Below, piece after piece: positions 39,301 to 52,230 of a DNA stretch of 64,000 nucleotides; position 1 is the stretch's first letter, and the number at the start of each line of letters is the position of its first letter. This DNA comes from Melastoma dodecandrum. Taxonomy: Eukaryota > Streptophyta > Magnoliopsida > Myrtales > Melastomataceae. Below the pieces are notes generated by a model. It ran no database searches and had not been told where the DNA came from. It saw only the letters and a list, made by a program, of their open reading frames with translations. The stretch covers positions 10,135,376 to 10,199,375 of the forward strand of contig JARUPY010000538.1 in NCBI GenBank assembly GCA_029817715.1, written 5' to 3'. Position numbers and translations under genes: made by a program.

Positions 39301-42300
39301 AAATTGGAGTTCTACATTTGACATTCGGGTCCCTTTCGTTGCACAATGAGGAACCCCGCGCACAACTTACGCAAGGTTGTGCATCCCGCATGCTCCGAAC
39401 CTTGGTGCTTCCGAACTTGCATTTTCCGAAGCCTAAATGATCCCCAAATGCTTCCCAAACTATTCAAAATTGGAGTTCTACATTTAACATTCGGGTCCCT
39501 TTCGTTTGCACAAGGAGGAACCCCGCGCACAACTTACGCAAGGTTGTGCATCCCGCATGCTCCGAACCTTGGTGCTTCCGAACTTGCATTTTCCGAAGCC
39601 TAAATGATCCCCAAATGCTTCCCAAACTATTCAAAATTGGAGTTCTACATTTGACATTCGGGTCCCTTTCGTTTGCACAATGAGGAACCCCGCGCACAAC
39701 TTACGCAAGGTTGTGCATCCCGCATGCTCCGAACCTTGGTGCTTCCGAACTTGCATTTTCCGAAGCCTAAATGATCCCCAAATGCTTCCCAAACTATTCA
39801 AAATTGGAGTTCTACATTTGACGTTCGGGTCCCTTTCGTTTGCACAATGAAGAACCCCGCGCACAACTTACGCAAGGTTGTGCATCCCGCATGCACCGAA
39901 CCTTGGTGCTTCCGAACTTGCATTTTCCGAAGCCTAAATGATCCCCAAATGCTTCCCAAACTATTCAAAATTGGAGTTCTACATTTGACATTCGGGTCCC
40001 TTTCGTTTGCACAAGGAGGAACCCCGCGCACAACTTACGCAAGGTTGTGCATCCCGCATGCTCCGAACCTTGGTGCTTCCGAACTTGCATTTTCCGAAGC
40101 CTAAATGATCCCCAAATGCTTCCCAAACTATTCAAAATTGGAGTTCTACATTTGACATTCGGGTCCCTTTCGTTGCACAATGAGGAACCCCGCGCACAAC
40201 TTACGCAAGGTTGTGCATCCCGCATGCTCCGAACCTTGGTGCTTCCGAACTTGCATTTTCCGAAGCCTAAATGATCCCCAAATGCTTCCCAAACTATTCA
40301 AAATTGGAGTTCTACATTTGACATTCGGGTCCCTTTCGTTTGCACAAGGAGGAACCCCGCGCACAACTTACGCAAGGTTGTGCATCCCGCATGCTCCGAA
40401 CCTTGGTGCTTCCGAACTTGCATTTTCCGAAGCCTAAATGATCCCCAAATGCTTCCCAAACTATTCAAAATTGGAGTTCTACATTTGAAATTCGGGTCCC
40501 TTCCGTTTGCACAATGAGGAAACCCACGAACAACTTACGCAAGGTTGTGCATCCCGCATGCTCCGAACCTTGGTGCTTCCGAACTTGCATTTTCCTAAGC
40601 CTAAATTCTCCCCAAATGCTTCCCAAACTATTCAAAATTGGAGTTCTACATTTGACATTCGGGTCCCTTTCGTTGCACAATGAGGAACCCCGCGCACAAC
40701 TTACGCAAGGTTGTGCATCCCGCATGCTCCGAACCTTGGTGCTTCCGAACTTGCATTTTCCGAAGCCTAAATGATCCCAAAATGCTTCCCAAACTATTCA
40801 AAATTGGAGTTCTACATTTGACATTCGGGTCCCTTTCGTTGCACAATGAGGAACCCCGCGCACAACTTACGCAAGGTTGTGCATCCCGCATGCTCCGAAC
40901 CTTGGTGCTTCCGAACTTGCATTTTCCGAAGCCTAAATGATCCCCAAATGCTTCCCAAACTATTCAAAATTGGAGTTCTACATTTGACATTCGGGTCCCT
41001 TTCGTTTGCACAAGGAGGAACCCCGCGCACAACTTACGCAAGGTTGTGCATCCCGCATGCTCCGTACCTTGGTGCTTCCGAACTTGCATTTTCCGATGCC
41101 TAAATGATCCCCAAATGCTTCCCAAACTATTCAAAATTGGAGTTCTACATTTGACAGTCGGGTTATTTTCGTTTGCACAATGAGGAACCCCGTACACAAC
41201 TTACGCAAGGTTGTGCATCCCGCAAGCTCCGAACATTGGTGCTTCCGAACATGCATTTTCAGATGCCGAAATGATCCCCAAATGCTTCCCAACCTATTCA
41301 AAATTGGAGTTCTACATTTGACATTTGGGTCCCTTTCGTTTGCACAAGGAGGAACCCCGCGCACAACTTACGCAAGGTTGTGCATCCCGCATGCTCCGAA
41401 CCTTGGTGCTTCCGAACTTGCATTTTCAGAAGCCTAAATGATCCCCAAATGCTTCCCAAACTATTCAAAATTGGAGTTCTACATTTGATGTTCGGGTCCC
41501 TTTCGTTTGCACAAGGAGGAACCCCGCGCACAACTTACGCAAGGTTGTGCATCCCGCATGCTCCGAACCTTGGTGCTTCCGAACTTGCATTTTCCGAAGC
41601 CTAAATGATCCCCAAATGCTTCCCAAACTATTCAAAATTGGAGTTCTACATTTGACATTCGGGTCTCTTTCGTTGCACAATGAGGAACCCCGCGCACAAC
41701 TTACGCAAGGTTGTGCTTCCCGTATGCTCCGAAACTTAGTCCTTCCGAACATGCATTTTCCGAAGCCTAAATGATCCCCAAATGCTTCCCAAACTATTCA
41801 AAATTGGAGTTCTACATTTGACATTCGGGTCCCTTTCGTTTGCACAAGGAGGAACCCCGCGCACAACTTACGCAAGGTTGTGCATCCCGCATGCTCCGAA
41901 CCTTGGTGCTTCCGAACTTGCATTTTCCGAAGCCTAAATGATCCCCAAATGCTTCCCAAACTATTCAAAATTGGAGTTCTACATTTGAAATTCGGGTCCC
42001 TTTCGTTTGCACAATGAGGAAACCCGCGCACAACTTACGCAAGGTTGTGCATCCCGCATGCTCCGAACCTTGGTGCTTCCGAACTTGCATTTTCCGAAGC
42101 CTAAATGATCTTCAAATGCTTCCCAAACTATTCAAAATTGGAGTTCTACATTTGACATTCGGGTCCCTTTCGTTTGCACAATGAGGAACCCCGCGCACAA
42201 CTTACGCAAGGTTGTGCATCCCGCATGCTCCGAACCTTGGTGCTTCCGAACTTGCATTTTCCGAAGCCTAAATGATCCCAAAATGCTTCCCAAACTATTC

Positions 42301-45300
42301 AAAATTGGAGTTCTACATTTGACATTCGGGTCCCTTTCGTTGCACAATGAGGAACCCCGCGCACAACTTACGCAAGGTTGTGCATCCCGCATGCTCCGAA
42401 CCTTGGTGCTTCCGAACTTGCATTTTCCGAAGCCTAAATGATCCCCAAATGCTTCCCAAACTATTCAAAATTGGAGTTCTACATTTGACATTCGGGTCCC
42501 TTTCGTTTGCACAAGGAGGAACCCCGCGCACAACTTACGCAAGGTTGTGCATCCCGCATGCTCCGAACCTTGGTGCTTCCGAACTTGCATTTTCCGAAGC
42601 CTAAATGATCCCCAAATGCTTCCCAAACTATTCAAAATTGGAGTTCTACATTTGACATTCGGGTCCCTTTCGTTTGCACAAGGAGGAACCCCGCGCACAA
42701 CTTAGGCAAGGTTGTGCATCCCGCATGCTCCGAACCTTGGTGCTTCCGAACTTGCATTTTCCGAAGCCTAAATGATCCCCAAATGCTTCCCAAACTATTC
42801 AAAATTGGAGTTCTACATTTGACATTCGGGTCCCTTTCGTTTGCACAAGGAGGAACCCCGCGCACAACTTACGCAAGGTTGTGCATCCCGCATGCTCCGA
42901 ACCTTGGTGCTTCCGAACTTGCATTTTCCGAAGCCTAAATGATCCCCAAATGCTTCCCAAACTATTCAAAATTGGAGTTCTACATTTGACATTCGGGTCC
43001 CTTTCGTTGCACAATGAGGAACCCCGCGCACAACTTACGCAAGGTTGTGCATCCCGCATGCTCCGAACCTTGGTGCTTCCGAACTTGCATTTTCCGAAGC
43101 CTAAATGATCCCCAAATGCTTCCCAAACTATTCAAAATTGGAGTTCTACATTTGACATTCGGGTCCCTTTCGTTTGCATAATGAGGAACCCCGCGCACAA
43201 CTTACGCAAGGTTGTGCATCCCGCATGCTCCGAACCTTGGTGCTTCCGAACTTGCATTTTCCGAAGCCTAAATGATCCCCAAATGCTTCCCAAACTATTC
43301 AAAATTGGAGTTCTACATTTGACATTCGGGTCCCTTTCGTTTGCACAAGGAGGAACCCCGCGCACAACTTACGCAAGGTTGTGCATCCCGCATGCTCCGA
43401 ACCTTGGTGCTTCCGAACTTGCATTTTCCGAAGCCTAAATGATCCCCAAATGCTTCCCAAACTATTCAAAATTGGAGTTCTACATTTGACATTCGGGTCC
43501 CTTTCGTTGCACAATGAGGAACCCCACGCACAACTTACGCAAGGTTGTGCATCCCGCATGCTCCGAACCTTGGTGCTTCCGAACTTGCATTTTCCGAAGC
43601 CTAAATGATCCCCAAATGCTTCCCAAACTATTCAAAATTGGAGTTCTACATTTGACATTCGGGTCCCTTTCGTTTGCACAAGGAGGAACCCCGCGCACAA
43701 CTTACGCAAGGTTGTGCATCCCGCATGCTCCGAACCTTGGTGCTTCCGAACTTGCATTTTCCGAAGCCTAAATGATCCCCAAATGCTTCCCAAACTACTC
43801 AAAATTGGAGTTCTACATTTGACATTCGGGTCCCTTTCGTTGCACAATGAGGAACCCCGCGCACAACTTACGCAAGGTTGTGCATCCCGCATGCTCCGAA
43901 CCTTGGTGCTTCCGAACTTGCATTTTCCGAAGCCTAAATGATCCCCAAATGCTTCCCAAACTATTCAAAATTGGAGTTCTACATTTGACATTCGGGTCCC
44001 TTTCGTTTGCACAAGGAGGAACCCCGCGCACAACTTACGCAAGGTTGTGCATCCCGCATGCTCCGAACCTTGGTGCTTCCGAACTTGCATTTTCCGAAGC
44101 CTAAATGATCCCCAAATGCTTCCCAAACTATTCAAAATTGGAGTTCTACATTTGACATTCGGGTCCCTTTCGTTTGCACAATGAGGAACCCCGCGCACAA
44201 CTTACGCAAGGTTGTGCATCCCGCATGCTCCGAACATTCATGCTTCCGAACATGCATTTTCTGAAGCCTAAATGATCTCCAAATGCTTCCCAAACTATTC
44301 AAAATTGGAGTTCTACATTTGACATTCGGGTCCCTTTCGTTTGCACAAGGAGGAACCCCGCGCACAACTTACGCAAGGTTGTGCATCCCGCATGCTCCGA
44401 ACCTTGGTGCTTCCGAACTTGCATTTTCCGAAGCCTAAATGATCCCCAAATGCTTCCCAAACTATTCAAAATTGGAGTTCTACATTTGACATTCCGGTCC
44501 CTTTCGTTTGCACAAGGAGGAACCCCGCGCACAACTTACGCAAGGTTGTGCATCCCGCATGCTCCGAACCTTGGTGCTTCCGAACTTGCATTTTCCGAAG
44601 CCTAAATGATCCCCAAATGCTACCCAAACTATTCAAAAATGGAGTTCTACATTTGACATTCGGGCCCCTTTCTTTTGCACAATGAGGAACCCCGCGCACA
44701 ACATACGCAAGGTTGTGCATACCGCATGCTCCGAACCTTGATGCTTCCGAACTTGCATTTTCCGAAGCCTAAATGATCCCCAAATGCTTCCCAAACTATT
44801 CAAAATTGGAGTTCTACATTTGACATTCGGGTCCCTTTCGTTGCACAATGAGGAACCCCGCGCACAACTTACGCAAGGTTGTGCATCCCGCATGCTCCGA
44901 ACCTTGGTGCTTCCGAACTTGCATTTTCCGAAGCCTAAATGATCCCCAAATGCTTCCCAAACTATTCAAAATTGGAGTTCTACATTTGACATTCGGGTCG
45001 GTTTCGTTTGCACAAGGAGGAAGCCCGCGCACAACTTACGCAAGGTTGTGCATCCCGCATGCTCCGAACCTTGGTGCTTCCGAACTTGCATTTTCCGAAG
45101 CCTAAATGATCCCCAAATGCTTCCCAAACTATTCAAAATTGGAGTTCTACATTTGACATTCGGGTCCCTTTCGTTTGCACAATGTGGAACCCCGCGCACA
45201 ACTTACGCAAGGTTGTGCATCCCGCATGCTCCGAACCTTGGTGCTTCTGAACTTGCATTTTCCGAAGCCTAAATGATCCCCAAATGCTTCCCAAACTATT

Positions 45301-48300
45301 CAAAATTGGAGTTCTACATTTGACATTCGGGTCCCTTTCGTTGCAAAATGAGGAACCCCGCGCACAACTTACGCAAGGTTGTGCATCCCGCATGCTACGT
45401 TCCTTGGTGCTTCCGAACTTGCATTTTCCGAAGCCTAAATGATCCCGAAATGCTTCCCAAACTATTCAAAATTGGAGTTCTACATTTGACATTCGGGTCC
45501 CTTTCGTTTGCACAATGTGGAACCCCGCGCACAACTTACGCAAGGTTGTGCATCCCGCATGCTCCGAACCTTGGTGCTTCCGAACTTGCATTTTCCGAAG
45601 CCTAAATGATCCCCAAATGCTTCCCAAACTATTCAAAATTGGAGTTCTACATTTGACATTCGGGTCCCTTTCGTTTTCACAAGGAGGAACCCCGCGCACA
45701 ACTTACGCAAGGTTGTGCATCCCGCATGCTCCGAACATTGGTGCTTCCGAACTTGCATTTTCCGAAGCATAAATGATCGCCAAATGCTACCCAAACTATT
45801 CAAAATTGGAGTTCTACATTTGACATTCGGGTCTCTTTCGTTGCACAATGAGGAACCCCGCGCACAACTTACGCAAGGTTGTGCATCCCGTATGCTCCGA
45901 ACCTTGGTCCTTCCGAACCTGCATTTTCCGAAGCCTAAATGATCTCCAAATGCTTCCCAAACTATTCTAATTTGGAGTTCTACATTTGACATTCGGGTCC
46001 CTTTCGTTTGCACATGGAGGAACCCCGCGCACAACATATGCAAGGTTGTGCATCCCGCATGCTCCGTACCTTGGCGCTTCCGAACGTGCATTTTCCGAAG
46101 CCTAAATGATCCCCAAATGCTTCCCAAACTATTCAAAATTGGAGTTCTACATTTGAAATTCGGGTCCCTTCCGTTTGCACAATGAGGAAACCCACGCACA
46201 ACTTACGCAAGGTTGTGCATCCCGCATGCTCCGAACCTTGGTGCTTCCGAACTTGCATTTTCCGAAGCCTAAATGATCCCCAAATGCTTCCCAAACTATT
46301 CAAAATTGGAGTTCTACATTTGACATTCGGGTCCCTTTCCTTGCATAAGGAGGAACCTCGCGCAGAACTTACGCAACGTTATGCATCCCGCATGTTCCGA
46401 ACCTTGGTGCTTCCGAACTTGCATTTTCCGAAGCCTAAATGATCCCCAAATGCTTCCCAAACTATTCAAAATTGGAGTTCTACATTTGACATTCGGGTCC
46501 CTTTCGTTGCACAATGAGGAACCCCGCGCACAACTTACGCAAGGTTGTGCATCCCGCATGCTCCGAACCTTGGTGCTTCCGAACTTGCATTTTCCGAAGC
46601 CTAAATGATCCCCAAATGCTTCCCAAACTATTCAAAATTGGAGTTCTACATTTGACATTCGGGTCCCTTTCGTTGCACAATGAGGAACCCCGCGCACAAC
46701 TTACGCAACGTTGTGCATCCCGCATGCTCCGAACCTTGGTGCTTCCGAACATGCATTTTCCGAAGCCTCAATTATCCACAAATGCTTCCCAAACTATTCA
46801 AAATTGGAGTTCTACATTTGACATTCGGGTCCCTTTCGTTGCACAATGAGGAACCCCGCGGACAACTAACGCAAGGTTGTGCATCCCGCATGCTCCGAAC
46901 CTTGGTGCTTCCGAACTTGCATTTTCCGAAGCCTAAATGATCCCCAAATGCTTCCCAAACTATTCAAAATTGGAGTTCTACATTTGACATTCGGGTCCCT
47001 TTCGTTTGCACAATGAGGAACCCCGCGCACAACTTACGCAAGGTTGTGCATCCCGCATGCTCCGAACCTTGGTGCTTCCGAACTTGCATTTTCCGAAGCC
47101 TAAATGATCCCCAAATGCTTCCCAAGCTATTCAAAATTGGAGTTCTACATTTGCCATTCGGGTCCCTTTCGTTGCACAATGAGGAACCCCGCGCACAACT
47201 TACGCAAGGTTGTGCATCCCGCATGCTCCGAACCTTGGTGCTTCCGAACTTGCATTTTCCGAAGCCTAAATGATCCCCAAATGCTTCCCAAACTATTCAA
47301 AATTGGAGTTCTACATTTGACATTCGGGTCCCTTTCGTTGCACAATGAGGAACCCCGCGCACAACTTACGCAACGTTGTGCATCCCGCATGCTCCGAACC
47401 TTGGTGCTTCCGAACTTGCATTTTCCGAAGCCTAAATGATCCCCAAATGCTTCCCAAACTATTCAAAATTGGTGTTCTACATTTGACATTCGGGTCCCTT
47501 TCGTTTGCACAATGAGGAACCCCGCGCACAACTTACGCAAGGTTGTGCATCCCGCATGCTCCGAACCTTGGTGCTTCCGAACTTGCATTTTCCGAAGCCT
47601 AAATGATCCCCAAATGCTTCCCAAACTATTCAAAATTGGAGTTCTACATTTGACATTCGGGTCCCTTTCGTTTGCACAAGGAGGAACCCCGCGCACAACC
47701 TACGCAAGGTTGTGCATCCCGCATGCTCCGAACCTTGGTGCTTCCGAACTTGCATTTTCCGAAGCCTAAATGATCCCCAAATGCTTCCCAAACTATTCAA
47801 AATTGGAGTTCTACATTTGACATTCGGGTCCCTTTCGTTGCACAATGAGGAACCCCGCGCACAACTTACGCAAGGTTGTGCATCCCGCATGCTCCGAACC
47901 TTGGTGCTTCCGAACTTGCATTTTCCGAAGCCTAAATGATCCCCAAATGCTTCCCAAACTATTCAAAATTGGAGTTCTACATTTGACATTCGGGTCCCTT
48001 TCGTTTGCACAAGGAGGAACCCCGCGCACAACTTACGCAAGGTTGTGCATCCCGCATGCTCCGAACCTTGGTGCTTCCGAACTTGCATTTTCCGAAGCCT
48101 AAATGATCCCCAAATGCTTCCCAAACTATTCAAAATTGGAGTTCTACATTTGACATTCGGGTCCCTTTCGTTGCACAATGAGGAACCCCGCGCACAACTT
48201 ACGCAAGGTTGTGCATCCCGCATGCTCCGAACGTTGTTGCTTCCGAACTTGCATTTTCCGAAGGCTAAATGATCCCCAAATGCTTCCCAAACTATTCAAA

Positions 48301-51300
48301 ATAGGAGTTCTACATTTGACATTCGGGTCCATTTCGTTGCACAAGGAGGAACCCCGCGCACTTCTTAGGCTAGGTTGTGCATCCCGCATGCTCCGAACCT
48401 TGGTGCTTCCGAACTTGCATTTTCCGAAGCCTAAATGATCCCCAAATGCTTCCCAAACTATTCAAAATTGGAGTTCTACATTTGACATTCGGGTCCCTTT
48501 CGTTGCACAATGAGGAACCCCGCGCACAACTTACGCAAGGTTGTGCATCCCGCATGCTCCGAACCTTGGTGCTTCCGAACTTGCACTTTCCGAAGCCTAA
48601 ATGATCCACAAATGCTTCCCAAACTATTCAAAATTGGTGTTCTACATTTGACATTCGGGTCCCTTTCGTTTGCACTAGGAGGAACCCCGCGCACAACTTA
48701 GGCTAGGTTGTGCATCCCGCATGCTCCGTACCTTGGTGCTTCCGAACTTGCATTTTTCGAAGCCTAAATGATCCCCCAATGCTTCCCAAACTATTCAAAG
48801 TTGGAGTTCTACATTTGACATTCGGGTCCCATTCGTTTGCACAATGAGGAACCCCGCGCACAACTTACGCAAGGTTGTGCATCCCGCATGCTCCGAACCT
48901 TGGTGCTTCCGAACTTGCATTTTCCGAAGCCTAAATGATCCCCAAATGCTTCCCAAACTATTCAAAATTGGAGTTCTACATTTGACATTCGGGTCCCTTT
49001 CGTTGCACAATGAGGAACCCCGCGCACAACTTACGCATGGTTGTGCATCCCGCATGCTCCGAACCTTGGTGCTTCCGAACTTGCATTTTCCGAAGCCTAA
49101 ATGATCCCCAAATGCTTCCCAAACTATTCAAAATTGGAGTTCTACATTTGACATTCGGGTCCCATTCGTTTGCACTAGGAGGAACCCCGCGCACAACTTA
49201 CGCAAGGTTGTGCATCCCGCATGCTCCGAACCTTGGTGCTTCCGAACTTGCATTTTCCGAAGCCTAAATGATCCCCAAATGCTTCCCAAACTATTCAAAA
49301 TTGGAGTTCTACATTTGACATTCGGGTCCCTTTCGTTGCACAATGAGGAACCCCGCGCACAACTTACGCAAGGTTGTGCATCCCGCATGCTCCGAACCTT
49401 GGTGCTTCCGAACTTGCATTTTCCGAAGCCTAAATGATCCCCAAATGCTTCCCAAACTATTCAAAATAGGAATTCTACATTTGACATTCGGGTCCCTTTC
49501 GTTGCACAAGGAGGAACCCCGCGCACAACTTACGCAAGGTTGTGCATCCCGCATGCTCCGAACCTTGGTGCTTCCGAACTTGCATTTTCCGAAGCCTAAA
49601 TGATCCCCAAATGCTTCCCAAACTATTCAAAATTGGAGTTCTACATTTGACATTCGGGTCCCTTTCGTTGCACAATGAGGAACCCCGCGCACAACTTACG
49701 CAAGGTTGTGCATCCCGCATGCTCCGAACATTGGTGCTTCCGAACTTGCATTTTCCGAAGCCTAAATGATCCCCAAATGCTTCCCAAACTATTCAAAATT
49801 GGAGTTCTACATTTGACATTCGGGTCCCTTTCGTTTGCACAAGGAGGAACCCCGCGCACAACTTACGCAATATTGAGCATCCGGCATGCTCCGAACCTTG
49901 GTGCTTCGGGACATGGATTTTCCGAAGCCTAAATGATCCCAAAATGCTACACAAACTATTCAAAATTGGAGTTCTACATTTGACATTCGGGTCCCTTTCG
50001 TTGCACAATGAGGAACCCCGCGCACAACTTACGCAAGGTTGTGCATCCCGCATGCTCCGAACCTTGGTGCTTCCGAACTTGCATTTTCCGAAGCCTAAAT
50101 GATCTCCAAATGCTTCCCAAACTATTCAAAATTGGAGTTCTACATTTGACATTCGGGTCCCTTTCGTTTGCACAAGGAGGAACCCCGCGCACAACTGACG
50201 CAAGGTTGTGCATCCCGCATGCTCCGAACCTTGTTGCCTCCGAACTTGCATTTTCCGAAGCCTAAATGATCCCCAAATGCTTCCCAAACTATTCAAAGTT
50301 GGAGTTCTACATTTGACATTCGGGTCCCTTTCGTTGCACAAGGAGGAACCCCGCGCACAACTTACGCAAGGTTGTGCATCCCGCATGCTCCGAACCTTGG
50401 TGCTTCCGAACTTGCATTTTCCGAAGCCTAAATGATCCCCAAATGCTTCCCAAACTATTCAAAATTGGAGTTCTACATTTGACATTCGGGTCCCTTTCGT
50501 TTGCACAATGAGGAACCCCGCGCACAACTTACGCAAGGTTGTGCATCCCGCATGCTCCGAACCTTGGTGCTTCCGAACTTGCATTTTCCGAAGCCTAAAT
50601 GATCCCCAAATGCTTCCCAAACTATTCAAAATTGGAGTTCTACATTTGACATTCGGGTCCCTTTCGTTTGCACAAGGAGGAACCCCGCGCACAACTTACG
50701 CAAGGTTGTGCATCCCGCATGCTCCGAACCTTGGTGCTTCCGAACTTGCATTTTCCGAAGCCTAAATGATCCCCAAATGCTTCCCAAACTATTCAAAATT
50801 GGAGTTCAACATTTGACATTCGGGTCCCTTTCGTTGCACAATGAGGAACCCCGCGCACAACTTACGCAAGGTTGTGCATCCCGCATGCTCCGAACCTTGG
50901 TGCTTCCGAACTTGCATTTTCCGAAGCCTAAATGATCCCCGAATGCTTCCCAAACTATTCAAAATTGGAGTTCTACATTTGACATTCGGGTCCCTTTCGT
51001 TTGCACAAGGAGGAACCCCGCGCACAACTTACGCAAGGTTGTGCATCCCGCATGCTCCGAACCTTGGTGCTTCCGAACTTGCATTTTCCGAAGCCTAAAT
51101 GATCCCCAAATGCTTCCCAAACTATTCAAAATTGGAGTTCTACATTTGACATTCGGGTCCCTTTCGTTTGCACAATGACGAACCCCGCGCACAACTTACG
51201 CAAGGTTGTGCATCCCGCATGCTCCGAACCTTGGTGCTTCCGAACTTGCATTTTCCGAAGCCTAAATGATCCCCAAATGCTTCCCAAACTATTCAAAATT

Positions 51301-52230
51301 GGAGTTCTACATTTGACATTCGGGTCCCTTTCGTTTGCACAAGGAGGAACCCCGCGCACAACTTACGCAAGGTTGTGCATCCCGCATGCTCCGAACCTTG
51401 GTGCTTCCGAACTTGCATTTTCCGAAGCCTAAATGATCCCCAAATGCTTCCCAAACTATTCAAAATTGGAGTTCTACATTTGACATTCGTGTCCCTTTCG
51501 TTGCACAATGAGGAACCCGCGCACAACTTACGCAAGGTTGTGCATCCCGCATGCTCCGAACCTTGGTGCTTCCGAACTTGCATTTTCCGAAGCCTAAATG
51601 ATCCCCAAATGCTTCCCAAACTATTCAAAATTGGAGTTCTACATTTGACATTCGGGTCCCTTCCGTTTGCACAATGAGGAACCCCGCGCACAACTTACGC
51701 AAGGTTGTGCATCCCGCATGCTCCGAACCTTGGTGCTTCCGAACTTGCATTTTCCGAAGCCTAAATGATCGCCAAATGCTTCCCAAACTATTCAAAATTG
51801 GAGTTCTACATGTGACATTCGGGTCCCTTTCGTTTGCACAAGGAGGAACCCCGCGCACAACTTATGCAAGGTTGTGCATCCCGCATGCTCCGAACCTTGG
51901 TGCTTCCGAACTTGCATTTTCCGAAGCCTAAATGATCCCCAAATGCTTCCCAAACTATTCAAAATTGGAGTTCTACATTTGACATTCGGGTCCCTTTCGT
52001 TTGCACAAGGAGGAACCCCGCGCACAACTTATGCAAGGTTGTGCATCCCGCATGCTCCGAACCTTGGTGCTTCCGAACTTGCATTTTCCGAAGCCTAAAT
52101 GATCCCCAAATGCTTCCCAAACTATTCAAAATTGGAGTTCTACATTTGACATTCGGGTCCCTTTCGTTTGCACAAGGAGGAACCCCGCGCACAACTTACG
52201 CAAGGATGTGCATCCCGCAGGCTCCGAACC
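30301..52230. repeat. Clean mixed block with recurring marked monomers
   Basis: About 131 clean monomers with mixed A, B, C and D junctions and no single dominant higher-order period by eye. Rare multi-difference monomers recur at spacings that are whole multiples of the unit. Examples are the GAAATTCGGG and AACCCACGAAC unit at 35821 and 40487, the CCCAAAAGCTTCC and TTAGAGTTACAC unit at 31941 and 38441, and the CACATGGAGG junction near 31177, 35511, 37844 and 46012. This points to segmental duplication or unequal exchange over several kilobases. No genes are seen. Confidence 0.93.
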
